A stretch of 17,342 nt of DNA from JAKANM01 sp964356495 (GTDB lineage Bacteria > Patescibacteriota > Patescibacteriia > Magasanikbacterales > GWA2-37-8), in assembly GCA_964356495.1 (NCBI GenBank), contig CAYHHR010000019.1:1-17342 (forward strand), given 5' to 3'. Positions within the stretch are counted from its first letter, which is position 1. Each line of letters begins with the position of its first letter. The translations under genes and the position numbers were made by a program. Below, one piece after another: positions 6,591 through 13,203 of the stretch. Below the pieces are notes generated by a model. The model was not told where the DNA came from. It saw only the letters and a list, made by a program, of their open reading frames with translations, and searched no databases.

Positions 6591-6629
6591 TCTCCTCCCC
6601 CTTTTAGGGGGAGGGTTGGGTGGGGGTAT
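6591..6629 (+). repeat. GC-rich palindromic element, copy A1
   Basis: Hairpin CTCCCCC (6595-6601), loop TTTTA, GGGGGAG (6607-6613), followed by the tail GGTTGGGTGGGGGTA. Read on the minus strand, its outer edge supplies the GGAGG ribosome-binding site of malic enzyme. It faces copy A2 as an inverted pair. Confidence 0.8.
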
Positions 6630-6645
6630 CACCGCTGATTTAAAA

Positions 6646-6680
6646 TACCCCTCTCCTGCCCCTCCCCTAAGAGGGGAGGG
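6646..6680 (-). repeat. GC-rich palindromic element, copy A2
   Basis: Hairpin CCTCCCCT (6661-6668), loop AAG, AGGGGAGG (6672-6679). On the minus strand the tail is GGCAGGAGAGGGGTA. It is inverted relative to A1, so the two form a larger inverted repeat that fills the rluA-malic enzyme junction. The stop codon TAG and last codons of the pseudouridine synthase lie in it. Confidence 0.8.
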
Positions 6681-7365
6681 AAACGAAAAGAAGCCATTCC
6701 TCCGGAATGTCCAAATTTAATTCCACATCTTCGTCTTCGGTCGCTTTTTTAAATCTTAGCGTCGTCGCCATTAGTAAAAGTTGCTTGCCGGTATCTTCGC
6801 CACCATATTTCACGTCGCCTACAATCGGACAACCAATCGCCGAAAGTTGCGCCCTGATCTGATGTGAACGACCGGTACCAAGCTTAATCTTCAACAACGA
6901 ATATTTATCGTTTGTTTTTAAAGTTTCATAGAAAAGTTCCGCGCGCTGGCCGCTATTGGGCGAACCCACCCCTACCCCGCCCAAGCGGGGACTTTCTGTA
7001 ACTGAAACTTTATTTATTTTTTCATCCTTATTGATAAAGTGAATCAAGGTATCTTTGTCATTCTTTGGCTTGCCGACGACCAGTGCGTGATAAATTTTCT
7101 CAACCTCATGATTCCTAAATTGCTCAGAGAGGCGCGATGCTCCTTTGCTGGTTTTCGCAAACAAAATAATTCCGGAAACCGGCCGGTCGAGCCGGTGGAT
7201 TAATCCCAAATAAACATTTCCCGGTTTATGTATTTTATTTTTTAGATAATATTTCACCTGATCAAGGAGCGACGGGTCGCCGGTCTTATCTTCCTGAACT
7301 AAAATTCCCGCTGGCTTATATACCGCGATCAGATGATTATCCTCATAGAGAATCTTCAATTCCAT
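6667..7365 (-). CDS. RluA-family RNA pseudouridine synthase
   Basis: The 232-residue protein is an RluA-type synthase that isomerises uridine in rRNA or tRNA. Seen: YEDNHLIAVYKPAGILV at the N terminus, the catalytic motif GLIHRLDRPVSG (Asp60), and LGTGRSHQIRAQLS plus PIVGDVKYGG in the C-terminal half. There is no S4 domain, and length fits the small RluA-like group. Target positions cannot be told. Residues about 124-136 (ESPRLGGVGVGSP) come from an in-frame palindromic repeat insertion between core segments, and the last residues (SLPS) and stop codon come from a second repeat copy (A2). The ATG is the end of a repeated cassette and has no Shine-Dalgarno sequence. It lies 78 nt after the methyltransferase. 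Confidence 0.9.
   Translation of the reverse strand: MELKILYEDNHLIAVYKPAGILVQEDKTGDPSLLDQVKYYLKNKIHKPGNVYLGLIHRLDRPVSGIILFAKTSKGASRLSEQFRNHEVEKIYHALVVGKPKNDKDTLIHFINKDEKINKVSVTESPRLGGVGVGSPNSGQRAELFYETLKTNDKYSLLKIKLGTGRSHQIRAQLSAIGCPIVGDVKYGGEDTGKQLLLMATTLRFKKATEDEDVELNLDIPEEWLLFVSLPS
6966..6991 (-). repeat. GC-rich palindromic element, copy B, in frame in the RluA-like gene
   Basis: On the minus strand: hairpin CCCCGC, loop TTGG, GCGGGG, then TAGGGGTGG. This 26-nt core is identical to copy C in the citryl-CoA synthetase gene (9810-9835). It is read in frame as part of ESPRLGGVGVGSP. Confidence 0.9.
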
Positions 7366-7436
7366 ATTTGAAATGAGTGAGTGAAATGAAAATTTTTTTT
7401 CATTTCCGAGCGAATGAGAATATATGCGGCGAAGCC
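7363..7436 (-). repeat. 74-bp start-codon cassette, copy R1
   Basis: Nearly identical to copy R2 at 13201-13278. Both begin (minus strand) with GGCTTCGCCGCATATATTC, contain an AT-rich hairpin flanked by GAAATG and CATTTC, and end with the ATATG that holds the start codon of the gene. R1 fills the gap between the methyltransferase stop and the RluA-like start. No Shine-Dalgarno sequence lies inside. Confidence 0.88.
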
Positions 7437-7443
7437 AATATAT

Positions 7444-8361
7444 TTATTTTCCGCTCCACCTTGCGAATATCCCCGCCGGCAACAGACGCTCGCTCGCAGT
7501 TTCTTTGATAGTCAGCTCGCCTACCTCGACAGCGCCGCCGAACTTTTTTTCTAAATCAAAAAGATTGTTTTTGTAAGCCAAGGCCGAGTAGCCGGACGCA
7601 TAGCCGTTGATAAGGAAAAATAACGGCTCTTTGGAAAGAATTTGCTTGCACGATTCAATAAAAGGCAGGAAGTTCTGTCCGATTTTCCAGGTTTCCCCTT
7701 TTGGGCCATGTCCAAATGCCGGCGGATCCATGATTATACCGTCGTAAAGATTACCACGTTTTATTTCACGTTGGACAAATTTTGCCGCGTCATCAAGAAT
7801 CCAGCGAATCGGCTTGCCTTCAAGACCGGAAACCTGCGCGTTGTCGCGCGCCCAGCCAATCGCCACCTTTGATCCGTCCACATGGCACACCTCCGCTCCC
7901 GCCGCCGCGGCGGCTAGACTCGCCCCGCCGGTGTACCCGAACAAATTCAAAACTGTAACCGGTTTTTCCGCTTTCAATTTCCGAGTTTCAATTAATTTCT
8001 GAATCCATTGCCAATTTCCGAGTTGCTCAGGAAAAAGCCCGGTGTGTTTAAATGCCGACAGCTTAATCCAAAATTTTAATTCCCCAAATTCAATCTGCCA
8101 ACGATCGGCGATCTCCCCTCTGGTACTCCACTCTGGTTCCCCCCTCCTGCCCGAGGAGGGGCTAGGGGAGGTGGGAGCGCGTTTGAAGAAAGCGTCGGCT
8201 TTATTCCATTCGGTCTCCGGTAAACCTTTCGTCCATAGCGCCTGAGGATCCGGTCTCGATATCAAAACTTTTCCATAGCGTTCCAATTTTTCTCCGTCGC
8301 CGCTATCTACCAACTCATACCCCTTGCTCGCGGCAGTTTCTGAAATAAAGTACTCAAACAT
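7444..8361 (-). CDS. Class I SAM-dependent RNA methyltransferase (RlmI/RlmK-like)
   Basis: The 305-residue product has the SAM-binding motif VLNLFGYTGGASLAAAAAGA (137-156), the acidic loop HVDGSK (160-165) and the catalytic-type DPPAFGHG (212-219), as in the PF10672 group of 23S rRNA cytosine methyltransferases. It lacks the N-terminal PUA domain of full RlmI, so the target base is uncertain. Residues about 62-78 (PTSPSPSSGRRGEPEW region) are encoded by an in-frame palindromic repeat before the Rossmann domain and are probably a surface loop. It starts 11 nt after the citryl-CoA lyase stop, so it is in the same gene set. No Shine-Dalgarno sequence. It is followed by cassette R1 and the pseudouridine synthase, another RNA-modifying enzyme. 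Confidence 0.85.
   Translation of the reverse strand: MFEYFISETAASKGYELVDSGDGEKLERYGKVLISRPDPQALWTKGLPETEWNKADAFFKRAPTSPSPSSGRRGEPEWSTRGEIADRWQIEFGELKFWIKLSAFKHTGLFPEQLGNWQWIQKLIETRKLKAEKPVTVLNLFGYTGGASLAAAAAGAEVCHVDGSKVAIGWARDNAQVSGLEGKPIRWILDDAAKFVQREIKRGNLYDGIIMDPPAFGHGPKGETWKIGQNFLPFIESCKQILSKEPLFFLINGYASGYSALAYKNNLFDLEKKFGGAVEVGELTIKETASERLLPAGIFARWSGK
8137..8177 (+). repeat. GC-rich palindromic element, copy D, in frame in the methyltransferase gene
   Basis: Perfect 8-bp stem CCCCTCCT (8141-8148) and AGGAGGGG (8154-8161) with loop GCCCG, followed by the tail CTAGGGGAGGTGGGAG. The order of hairpin then TAGGGG-type tail matches copies A-C. It is antisense to the gene and leaves the frame open. 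Confidence 0.85.
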
Positions 8362-8372
8362 AAATATTAAAA

Positions 8373-9101
8373 CTAATTTTTTTCACCTGTATAAACAATT
8401 TCCTCTTCCGAGATTCGACGCATCCCTTCACCACTATTTTTTTCTTCATTAATATGGGCGATGAGTCCCGGCACTCGCCCGACCAAGAAAAATCCTTTCG
8501 CCATCTCAGCGTCAAATCCCATATCAAGGATAATCGCTGCCATCGCGCCATCAATATTAAGTGGTATTTCCTTTTTCGCGCCATCATTTAGTTTTGCAAA
8601 AATTTCCGCGGCAAGTTCGCAATACTTTCCATAAAACCCCGTTTCCTTTGCCATAGAGAATAGAATATCAGAACGATTATCATGAGAGAGCACCTTGTGT
8701 CCGAAGCCCGGGAGGCGAATCTTTTGATCCTTCATCTTTTTTAACTGTGACGAAATATTTTGTCCTAAATTTTCGGTATAAAATCTTGCCGCCGCCTCAA
8801 CTGCTCCGCCGTGCAATTCGCCCAAGGTCGCAACACCAGCCGCCAGAGCCGTGTGCATCGAGTTGCCGGTCGAGGCCACCGTTCTGGCTACCGTCGCGGA
8901 TGGCGCTCCGACCCCATGATCGATACAAGCGACAAAAAGCGCGTCAAACATTTGCGCCTCCATTTTAGTAGGGAATTTGCCTTTCCAAAGTAAAAAAATC
9001 ACCTCGGCAAAACTTCGATTTTTTATCAGATCCTGAAGCGGATAACCGCGGATTATTTCCTTGCCGTCTACGATCGAACTCAAAGCTGTTTTCCAAATCA
9101 T
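8373..9101 (-). CDS. ccl: Citryl-CoA lyase (citrate synthase-like, stand-alone)
   Basis: The 242-residue protein corresponds to the citrate synthase-like C-terminal domain of ATP-citrate lyase, which splits citryl-CoA into acetyl-CoA and oxaloacetate. It has LLWKGKFPT, the CIDHGVGAPSATVARTVAST block typical of the lyase domain, and the three citrate synthase catalytic positions: His97 in GELHGGA, His135 in GFGHK and Asp184 in NIDG. It is much shorter than true citrate synthase (about 370-430) and close to citryl-CoA lyase of Hydrogenobacter (about 260). It directly follows the two citryl-CoA synthetase subunits (9-nt gap). The set therefore is a three-gene version of ATP-citrate lyase. A non-lyase role as a minimal citrate synthase cannot be excluded by reading alone. 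Confidence 0.82.
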   Translation of the reverse strand: MIWKTALSSIVDGKEIIRGYPLQDLIKNRSFAEVIFLLWKGKFPTKMEAQMFDALFVACIDHGVGAPSATVARTVASTGNSMHTALAAGVATLGELHGGAVEAAARFYTENLGQNISSQLKKMKDQKIRLPGFGHKVLSHDNRSDILFSMAKETGFYGKYCELAAEIFAKLNDGAKKEIPLNIDGAMAAIILDMGFDAEMAKGFFLVGRVPGLIAHINEEKNSGEGMRRISEEEIVYTGEKN

Positions 9102-9110
9102 ATAATTATA

Positions 9111-10037
9111 TTAAGCGTAAGATTTAATCAAGTCTACCAAATCCTCGTAGCGTTCGGCAATCATTACCCCGACGCTCCGTAAGGCTTCCTCTTTCTCCGC
9201 CGCGCCCTGCCCCCGACCGACAATCGCGCCAGCATGTCCGATATTCATCCCTTCCGGAAATAGATTTGCGAATTTGCCGCCGATATAAATGGCAAGCGGT
9301 TTTGTGAATTGTTTTTGTTTGATGGCGTCAAGTATTTGAAATTCATAGCCACCACCATGTTCACCGAAAATAATCACCGCTTTCGTCTGTTCGTCTTTTT
9401 CAAATAGCCGCAGAAGATCCGCATAAGTCGTGCCCATGAGAAGGTCGCCGCCCACATGCACGACCGTGCTCTGCCCGAGTCCAGCCTTTCTCACCTGCCA
9501 GGAAAGTTCGTTCGTCATGCCGCCGGAGCGCGAAATTATTCCGATGCTTCCAGGCTTAAAAATTTCCTCGACCAACGTGCCGCCGACCACCCCGATTCTA
9601 CCGATCCCAGGCGCGATCATGCCGAGCGAACTTGGGCCGACAATTGTAATATTTTTTTCTCTGGCGGCCGCGAGAAAATACGCCACATCTTTCAACGGTA
9701 CCCTTTCAGCCATGATATTAATCAATTGAATATTGTTGCTGATCGCCTCCATCACGGCGTCCTTTACCGCAAAGGGCGGAACGTAAATAGCACTCACCAA
9801 ATTTTCGATTCCCCGCTTGGGCGGGGTAGGGGTGGATTGGCCAATGGCAAAATCAACCGCCTCCTTCACCGTATTAAAAATCGGCTTGCCCTCAACTTCC
9901 TGTCCGCCCTTTTTCGGCGTGACGCCGCAAACAACCATGGTATGGTAATCCATCATCGCCAAGGCCGCTTTCGCGCCCTCTTTGCCGGTCATGCCCTGGA
10001 CTACGACCCTCGTTTTATCAGAAAGCAAAATCGACAT
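9111..10037 (-). CDS. ccsB: Citryl-CoA synthetase small subunit (SucD/AclB-like)
   Basis: The 308-residue protein has the CoA-binding Rossmann domain (VVVQGMTGKEGA, 11-23) and ligase domain of the SucD superfamily, including the phosphorylated His in GMNIGHAGAI (His268). It carries ISRSGGMTNELSW (168-180) where SucD normally has SRSGTLTYE; SRSGGMSNEL is what ATP-citrate lyase has. That points to citrate and away from succinate as substrate. GEHGGGYEFQ (225-234) replaces the usual GEIGG. Residues about 67-77 (QSTPTPPKRGI) derive from an in-frame palindromic repeat placed where relatives read TGAN-AS. It starts 1 nt after the large subunit stop. Symbol use follows one convention; subunit letters differ between authors. 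Confidence 0.83.
   Translation of the reverse strand: MSILLSDKTRVVVQGMTGKEGAKAALAMMDYHTMVVCGVTPKKGGQEVEGKPIFNTVKEAVDFAIGQSTPTPPKRGIENLVSAIYVPPFAVKDAVMEAISNNIQLINIMAERVPLKDVAYFLAAAREKNITIVGPSSLGMIAPGIGRIGVVGGTLVEEIFKPGSIGIISRSGGMTNELSWQVRKAGLGQSTVVHVGGDLLMGTTYADLLRLFEKDEQTKAVIIFGEHGGGYEFQILDAIKQKQFTKPLAIYIGGKFANLFPEGMNIGHAGAIVGRGQGAAEKEEALRSVGVMIAERYEDLVDLIKSYA
9810..9835 (+). repeat. GC-rich palindromic element, copy C, in frame in citryl-CoA synthetase small subunit
   Basis: Plus strand: CCCCGC, loop TTGG, GCGGGG, then TAGGGGTGG. The 26 bases are identical to the reverse complement of copy B, but here the element is antisense to its host gene, so it encodes a different peptide (STPTPPKRG). 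Confidence 0.92.
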
Positions 10038-10038
10038 A

Positions 10039-11184
10039 CTATTTATTTATCATTTCCGCGAGCACTTTGGCGGTCTCGCTCATCGACGTCTCCTTGCCGA
10101 ACAATTTCATGTTTAAATTATTCCGCGCGACGCAATCTTTCATCTGCTTCATACCTTCTTCTTCAAATGGTCCGGCGCGTCTCACCACAATCGGAAACTT
10201 CGGTTTCAATTCATCGAGCGCGTCGACGATGCCTTTGAACGTTTCTGAAACATTCGTAAAATTTGCGACTCCGCCGGCAATCCAAAGACCTTTCAGGCCT
10301 GGTTTCGATAAAACAATTTTTGCCAACTGATAAACTTTTTCCCGCGGCGGATTTCCGGAATACTCGGTATAGTTTGCCGGCTTCTCTCCAGAGGTGATGA
10401 GAGCATCCATGTTGGCGATGCTGGCCCCGCCTCCGGAAAATAAAATAGCGACGTCGCCGTCCATTTCAATATACTTACCGGCTGTGCCGCGATAATAATC
10501 TTCCCCTTCATCAATTTTTCTTACGGCAAGCTCGCGTTCAGTCGGCAATCTACCCATCATACTGCGAGGCTCGAAATCTTTCCACTCTGTATGGCGAAAA
10601 AAAGCATCATCGTCTAGAGCAATCTTGGCGTCTGCCGCCACAAATTTACCGTCTTTCGTTATTGCTAAGGGATTAATTTCTACCACCCGCGCATCCTCAG
10701 ACAGGAAACAGTTCCACAGTTCTTTCGCGAACGGCACGTCAATCTCAATTTTTTCGTTTCGAATATCCAACCAAAATTTTTGAATTTTCCCCTCCTCCAC
10801 ATCCTCGATATCCATCCCGCCCGCTTCCGAATAAACCAACACTGGCTGTTTTTTATTGGTATCATAGGTAATCGAAAGATAACACTCCTTTTTAATCTGA
10901 AGTTTCTCTTCTATCAAAACTGACGCGACATACTGACCGCGAATTTGAGTTTCAAAAAGTCCCTCAACCGCCTCGCATGTTTCTGATTCCGATTCGCAAA
11001 AAAATATTCCGTTATTCTTTCCGCGTTTGCCGGAGAGGATCTGCGCTTTCACGTAGACTTCCTTCATACCCAGTCCGCGGTACGCCGCGCCGACGTCATC
11101 GCCACGGCGAACTACAACCCCCTTCGGAGTTGCTATTCCATATTTTGCAAAAATCTTTTTTCCTTCCCATTCGTAGAGATTCAC
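10039..11184 (-). CDS. ccsA: Citryl-CoA synthetase large subunit (AclA-like ATP-grasp)
   Basis: The 381-residue protein has an ATP-grasp domain (VKAQILSGKRGKNNG at 45-59, metal-binding EINPLA near 169-174) and a C-terminal ligase domain. The C-terminal part has features of the citrate-binding domain of ATP-citrate lyase: SGGGAS (250-255), EYSGNPP (274-280), GGVANFTNVSETFKGI (304-319) and VVRRAGP (333-339). In human ATP-citrate lyase the Asn-Phe-Thr and Arg of these blocks contact citrate; both are present (N308-T310, R335). Succinyl-CoA synthetase beta lacks this. The start is GTG at 11184, overlapping the GNAT stop as GTGA. With the next two genes it would make acetyl-CoA and oxaloacetate from citrate, CoA and ATP. 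Confidence 0.86.
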   Translation of the reverse strand: MNLYEWEGKKIFAKYGIATPKGVVVRRGDDVGAAYRGLGMKEVYVKAQILSGKRGKNNGIFFCESESETCEAVEGLFETQIRGQYVASVLIEEKLQIKKECYLSITYDTNKKQPVLVYSEAGGMDIEDVEEGKIQKFWLDIRNEKIEIDVPFAKELWNCFLSEDARVVEINPLAITKDGKFVAADAKIALDDDAFFRHTEWKDFEPRSMMGRLPTERELAVRKIDEGEDYYRGTAGKYIEMDGDVAILFSGGGASIANMDALITSGEKPANYTEYSGNPPREKVYQLAKIVLSKPGLKGLWIAGGVANFTNVSETFKGIVDALDELKPKFPIVVRRAGPFEEEGMKQMKDCVARNNLNMKLFGKETSMSETAKVLAEMINK

Positions 11185-11510
11185 ACTAAATTCATTCTAA
11201 ATTCTAAACCGTATTTTTCAAATCCTAGTTTCTCATACCAACCGTACAATTCCTCGCGGCTACAGGTGAAAATAAATTTATAACAATGATTTTTTCTCGC
11301 CTCCTCAATTGCCGCCGCAACCAATTTTTCTCCAATTCCTTGCTGACGATTATTCTCACTTACGAATAAATCCTCCATCAAACCAAACGGTTCGTCATGC
11401 AATTCATTGAATAAAACATAAAGTCTGACTCGACCGATTTCAACCCCTTTCTCTACGGCCGTAATTTTTACAGAATGACAATCCTTTCTTATTTCCTTGT
11501 TTATTTCCAT
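11181..11510 (-). CDS. Small GNAT-family N-acetyltransferase
   Basis: The 109-residue protein is a minimal GNAT fold. The acetyl-CoA-binding motif is NNRQQGIGEKLV (53-64, R-x-x-G-x-G), preceded by MEDLFV and followed by CYKFIFTCS (76-84) and LYGWYEKLGFEKYGLEF. The CYK and YEKLGF pattern resembles glucosamine-6-phosphate N-acetyltransferase (GNA1) but also occurs in other small GNATs, so the substrate is open. It overlaps the yvcK-like gene end by 10 nt and the citryl-CoA synthetase start by 4 nt, so all are translated from one message. Position between a GlmU-like uridylyltransferase and an acetyl-CoA-producing enzyme makes an amino-sugar substrate plausible. Confidence 0.82.
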   Translation of the reverse strand: MEINKEIRKDCHSVKITAVEKGVEIGRVRLYVLFNELHDEPFGLMEDLFVSENNRQQGIGEKLVAAAIEEARKNHCYKFIFTCSREELYGWYEKLGFEKYGLEFRMNLV

Positions 11511-12457
11511 ATAATTTTCTTAAGCATCAACGATAATTTCTCAGGACTAAGCCCGCCATCCGCCGACTCTAAATCAAACACCTTTGTCTCAGTACCTTTC
11601 AAATTATACTCATCAAATTCAAATAAACCCCAATTTTTTTCTTTATAGACTTGCTTTTGTTTTTTTGTTAAATCGTGCTTATTGTAAATTACCAAATCAA
11701 TCCGACGGGGAAGATACTTTTCCAGCTGCCTCACAAAATCGCTTAGCCGTTCCGGACCAGTTTCTCCGTCCAGCCGATAAGCGCTGCCAGCCACATAAAT
11801 TATTTTGGCTTTTTTATTTTTTTCGATCGCTTCTTTTATGCCAATCGGTAAAAGTGTGGCGATCAGGCTGGTATACAAACTTCCGGGGCTAAGTATCACG
11901 AAATCAGCGGCCTCAATCGCCTTCTCTGCCTCCGTATAGGCCTTACAGCTTGGCTCCAACCAAACCTTTTTTATTTTAAGTCCGCGGTTGTAGCTTGGGC
12001 TATCGATGAATCCTTCAGTTCTAATTATATCGCCGTTTTGCAACTCGGCAACCAAATCTACGTTGTCCATAGTTACAGGATAAACCTTTCCCATTGCCTC
12101 GACGCTCTGCAAGAGAGCCTCCAAAGCAAAAAGAAAATTTCCGCTATACTGACTCGTCAAAGTCAAAAATAAATTTCCCAAATTATGACTGTCCAATTTC
12201 CCGACATTTTTGAATCTTGGTTTATAAAAAATTTGGCGCAACATTTTATAATCGTATCTTGATAACGATAAAACCGCCCGCATAATATCCCCTGGAGGGA
12301 GGGTATTAAATTCCTTTCTCAGTTTCCCAGACGATCCGCCAGAATCACTCATGGAAATTACGACGGAAATATCAAGGTCAGGATACTTTTTCAATCCTTC
12401 CAAACAAATAGCGGAACCATTGCCGCCGCCGATGACTACTACATTTATTTTCTTCAT
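11501..12457 (-). CDS. yvcK: YvcK/CofD-family protein (gluconeogenesis factor, GlmR-like)
   Basis: With the start at 12457 the product has 318 residues and begins MKKINVVVIGGGNGS. Family motifs are the glycine-rich GGGNGS, ISMSDSGGSSGKLRKEF, LPPGDIMRA, and SPGSLYTSLIATLL. In Bacillus and relatives YvcK/GlmR binds UDP-sugars and controls carbon flow between glycolysis and cell wall precursors; it has no proven enzyme activity there. The start is chosen because its ATG overlaps the TGA of the preceding gene (ATGA) and because upstream codons read an unconserved tail. Lying directly after a UDP-sugar pyrophosphorylase fits a sensor of UDP-GlcNAc. The GNAT starts inside its last codons. Confidence 0.9.
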   Translation of the reverse strand: MKKINVVVIGGGNGSAICLEGLKKYPDLDISVVISMSDSGGSSGKLRKEFNTLPPGDIMRAVLSLSRYDYKMLRQIFYKPRFKNVGKLDSHNLGNLFLTLTSQYSGNFLFALEALLQSVEAMGKVYPVTMDNVDLVAELQNGDIIRTEGFIDSPSYNRGLKIKKVWLEPSCKAYTEAEKAIEAADFVILSPGSLYTSLIATLLPIGIKEAIEKNKKAKIIYVAGSAYRLDGETGPERLSDFVRQLEKYLPRRIDLVIYNKHDLTKKQKQVYKEKNWGLFEFDEYNLKGTETKVFDLESADGGLSPEKLSLMLKKIIWK

Positions 12458-13203
12458 ACAATATTTTTTCGCCGATCCGCCTCCACCAATTCCTCCATAG
12501 TATTCACCCCATACCACTCAGCCGGATTCGGAAGAGTGATAATCTGATAAGTTTTTTTCTGATCGCGCGCCATCGCGAGCGCGGTCGGCAGGCCATATTC
12601 GCCGAGCTTTCGCATTGGCGGCATCGTCGGATAAATTTTTTCAAACCAATCACGATCAAAGACAAAAGTCCCGGTGCTGATTTCATTTAATTTTTTCTGT
12701 TCTTCCGTTAAATATTCCTTTTCGATGATTTCAACATCGCCATTTTCGTGACGAACGATCCTGCCCAAAGACACGGGAAATCCCACTTTCGCCGTCAGTA
12801 AGGTTAAAACCGCCTTGGATTTGATATGTCCGGAAATTAAATTTTTAAGAGTTTCCGGTTTATAAAACGCGCTATCGTCGCCGCCCATTACCAAAACCTG
12901 CCGCAGATTTTTCGGCAAAGCCACCATGCCGGTAAAAGCCGCGTGCGCGGTGCCTTTTTGTTCCGACTGCACGGCGTACGTCACGCGCTTGCCAAAATGT
13001 TCCATGACTTTTTCTTTCTGAAATCCGATCACGAGACAAGTTTGCTCCGGTTTGAAGCCGGTTTTTTCTAATGTTTCAACCGTAAAATCCAGCATCGGCC
13101 TGGCGCCGATCTCACGCATTACTTTCGGGGTATCTACCGATTTTAAGCGTGTTCCCCGGCCGGCGGCAAGAACTACCACGCCAACATTGTGCAAATTATT
13201 CAT
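12454..13203 (-). CDS. GlmU-like nucleotidyltransferase, uridylyltransferase domain only
   Basis: The 249-residue protein is a sugar-1-phosphate nucleotidyltransferase closest in motif to the N-terminal half of GlmU. Seen: LAAGRGTRLKSVDTPKVM (12-29), the uracil-binding QSEQKGTAHA (79-88), the metal site GGDD (107-110) in place of the usual GDxP, GTFVFD (178-183) and GVNTMEELVEA (232-242). The left-handed beta-helix acetyltransferase domain of full GlmU (about 456 residues) is absent. The expected product is UDP-GlcNAc or a related UDP-sugar. The ATG lies at the end of repeat cassette R2, with no Shine-Dalgarno sequence. A promoter sits at 13300-13328. It overlaps yvcK by ATGA and heads the long gene set. 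Confidence 0.85.
   Translation of the reverse strand: MNNLHNVGVVVLAAGRGTRLKSVDTPKVMREIGARPMLDFTVETLEKTGFKPEQTCLVIGFQKEKVMEHFGKRVTYAVQSEQKGTAHAAFTGMVALPKNLRQVLVMGGDDSAFYKPETLKNLISGHIKSKAVLTLLTAKVGFPVSLGRIVRHENGDVEIIEKEYLTEEQKKLNEISTGTFVFDRDWFEKIYPTMPPMRKLGEYGLPTALAMARDQKKTYQIITLPNPAEWYGVNTMEELVEADRRKNIV

Noticed and set aside
8373..9101. Truncated citrate synthase pseudogene
   Set aside because: The short length is normal for stand-alone citryl-CoA lyase, and all three catalytic residues are present, so it is not considered broken.
9456..10238. 260-codon plus-strand ORF antisense to the citryl-CoA synthetase genes
   Set aside because: It has no recognisable motif and an Arg/His-rich composition typical of antisense frames, and lies wholly on well-supported genes.
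9111..11184. Succinyl-CoA synthetase sucC-sucD
   Set aside because: The overall fold matches, but the blocks that differ between the families (SRSGGMTNEL, ANFTNV, VRRAGP) follow ATP-citrate lyase, and the next gene is a citryl-CoA lyase-like protein.
12285..12305. Another copy of the GC-rich palindromic element in yvcK
   Set aside because: The G-rich bases encode the conserved LPPGD motif of the family and there is no hairpin-plus-tail structure.
12458..12517. 20-residue N-terminal extension of YvcK
   Set aside because: The extension is glycine-rich and unconserved, and comes from reading the end of the GlmU-like gene in another frame; the ATGA overlap at 12454-12457 gives a canonical start.
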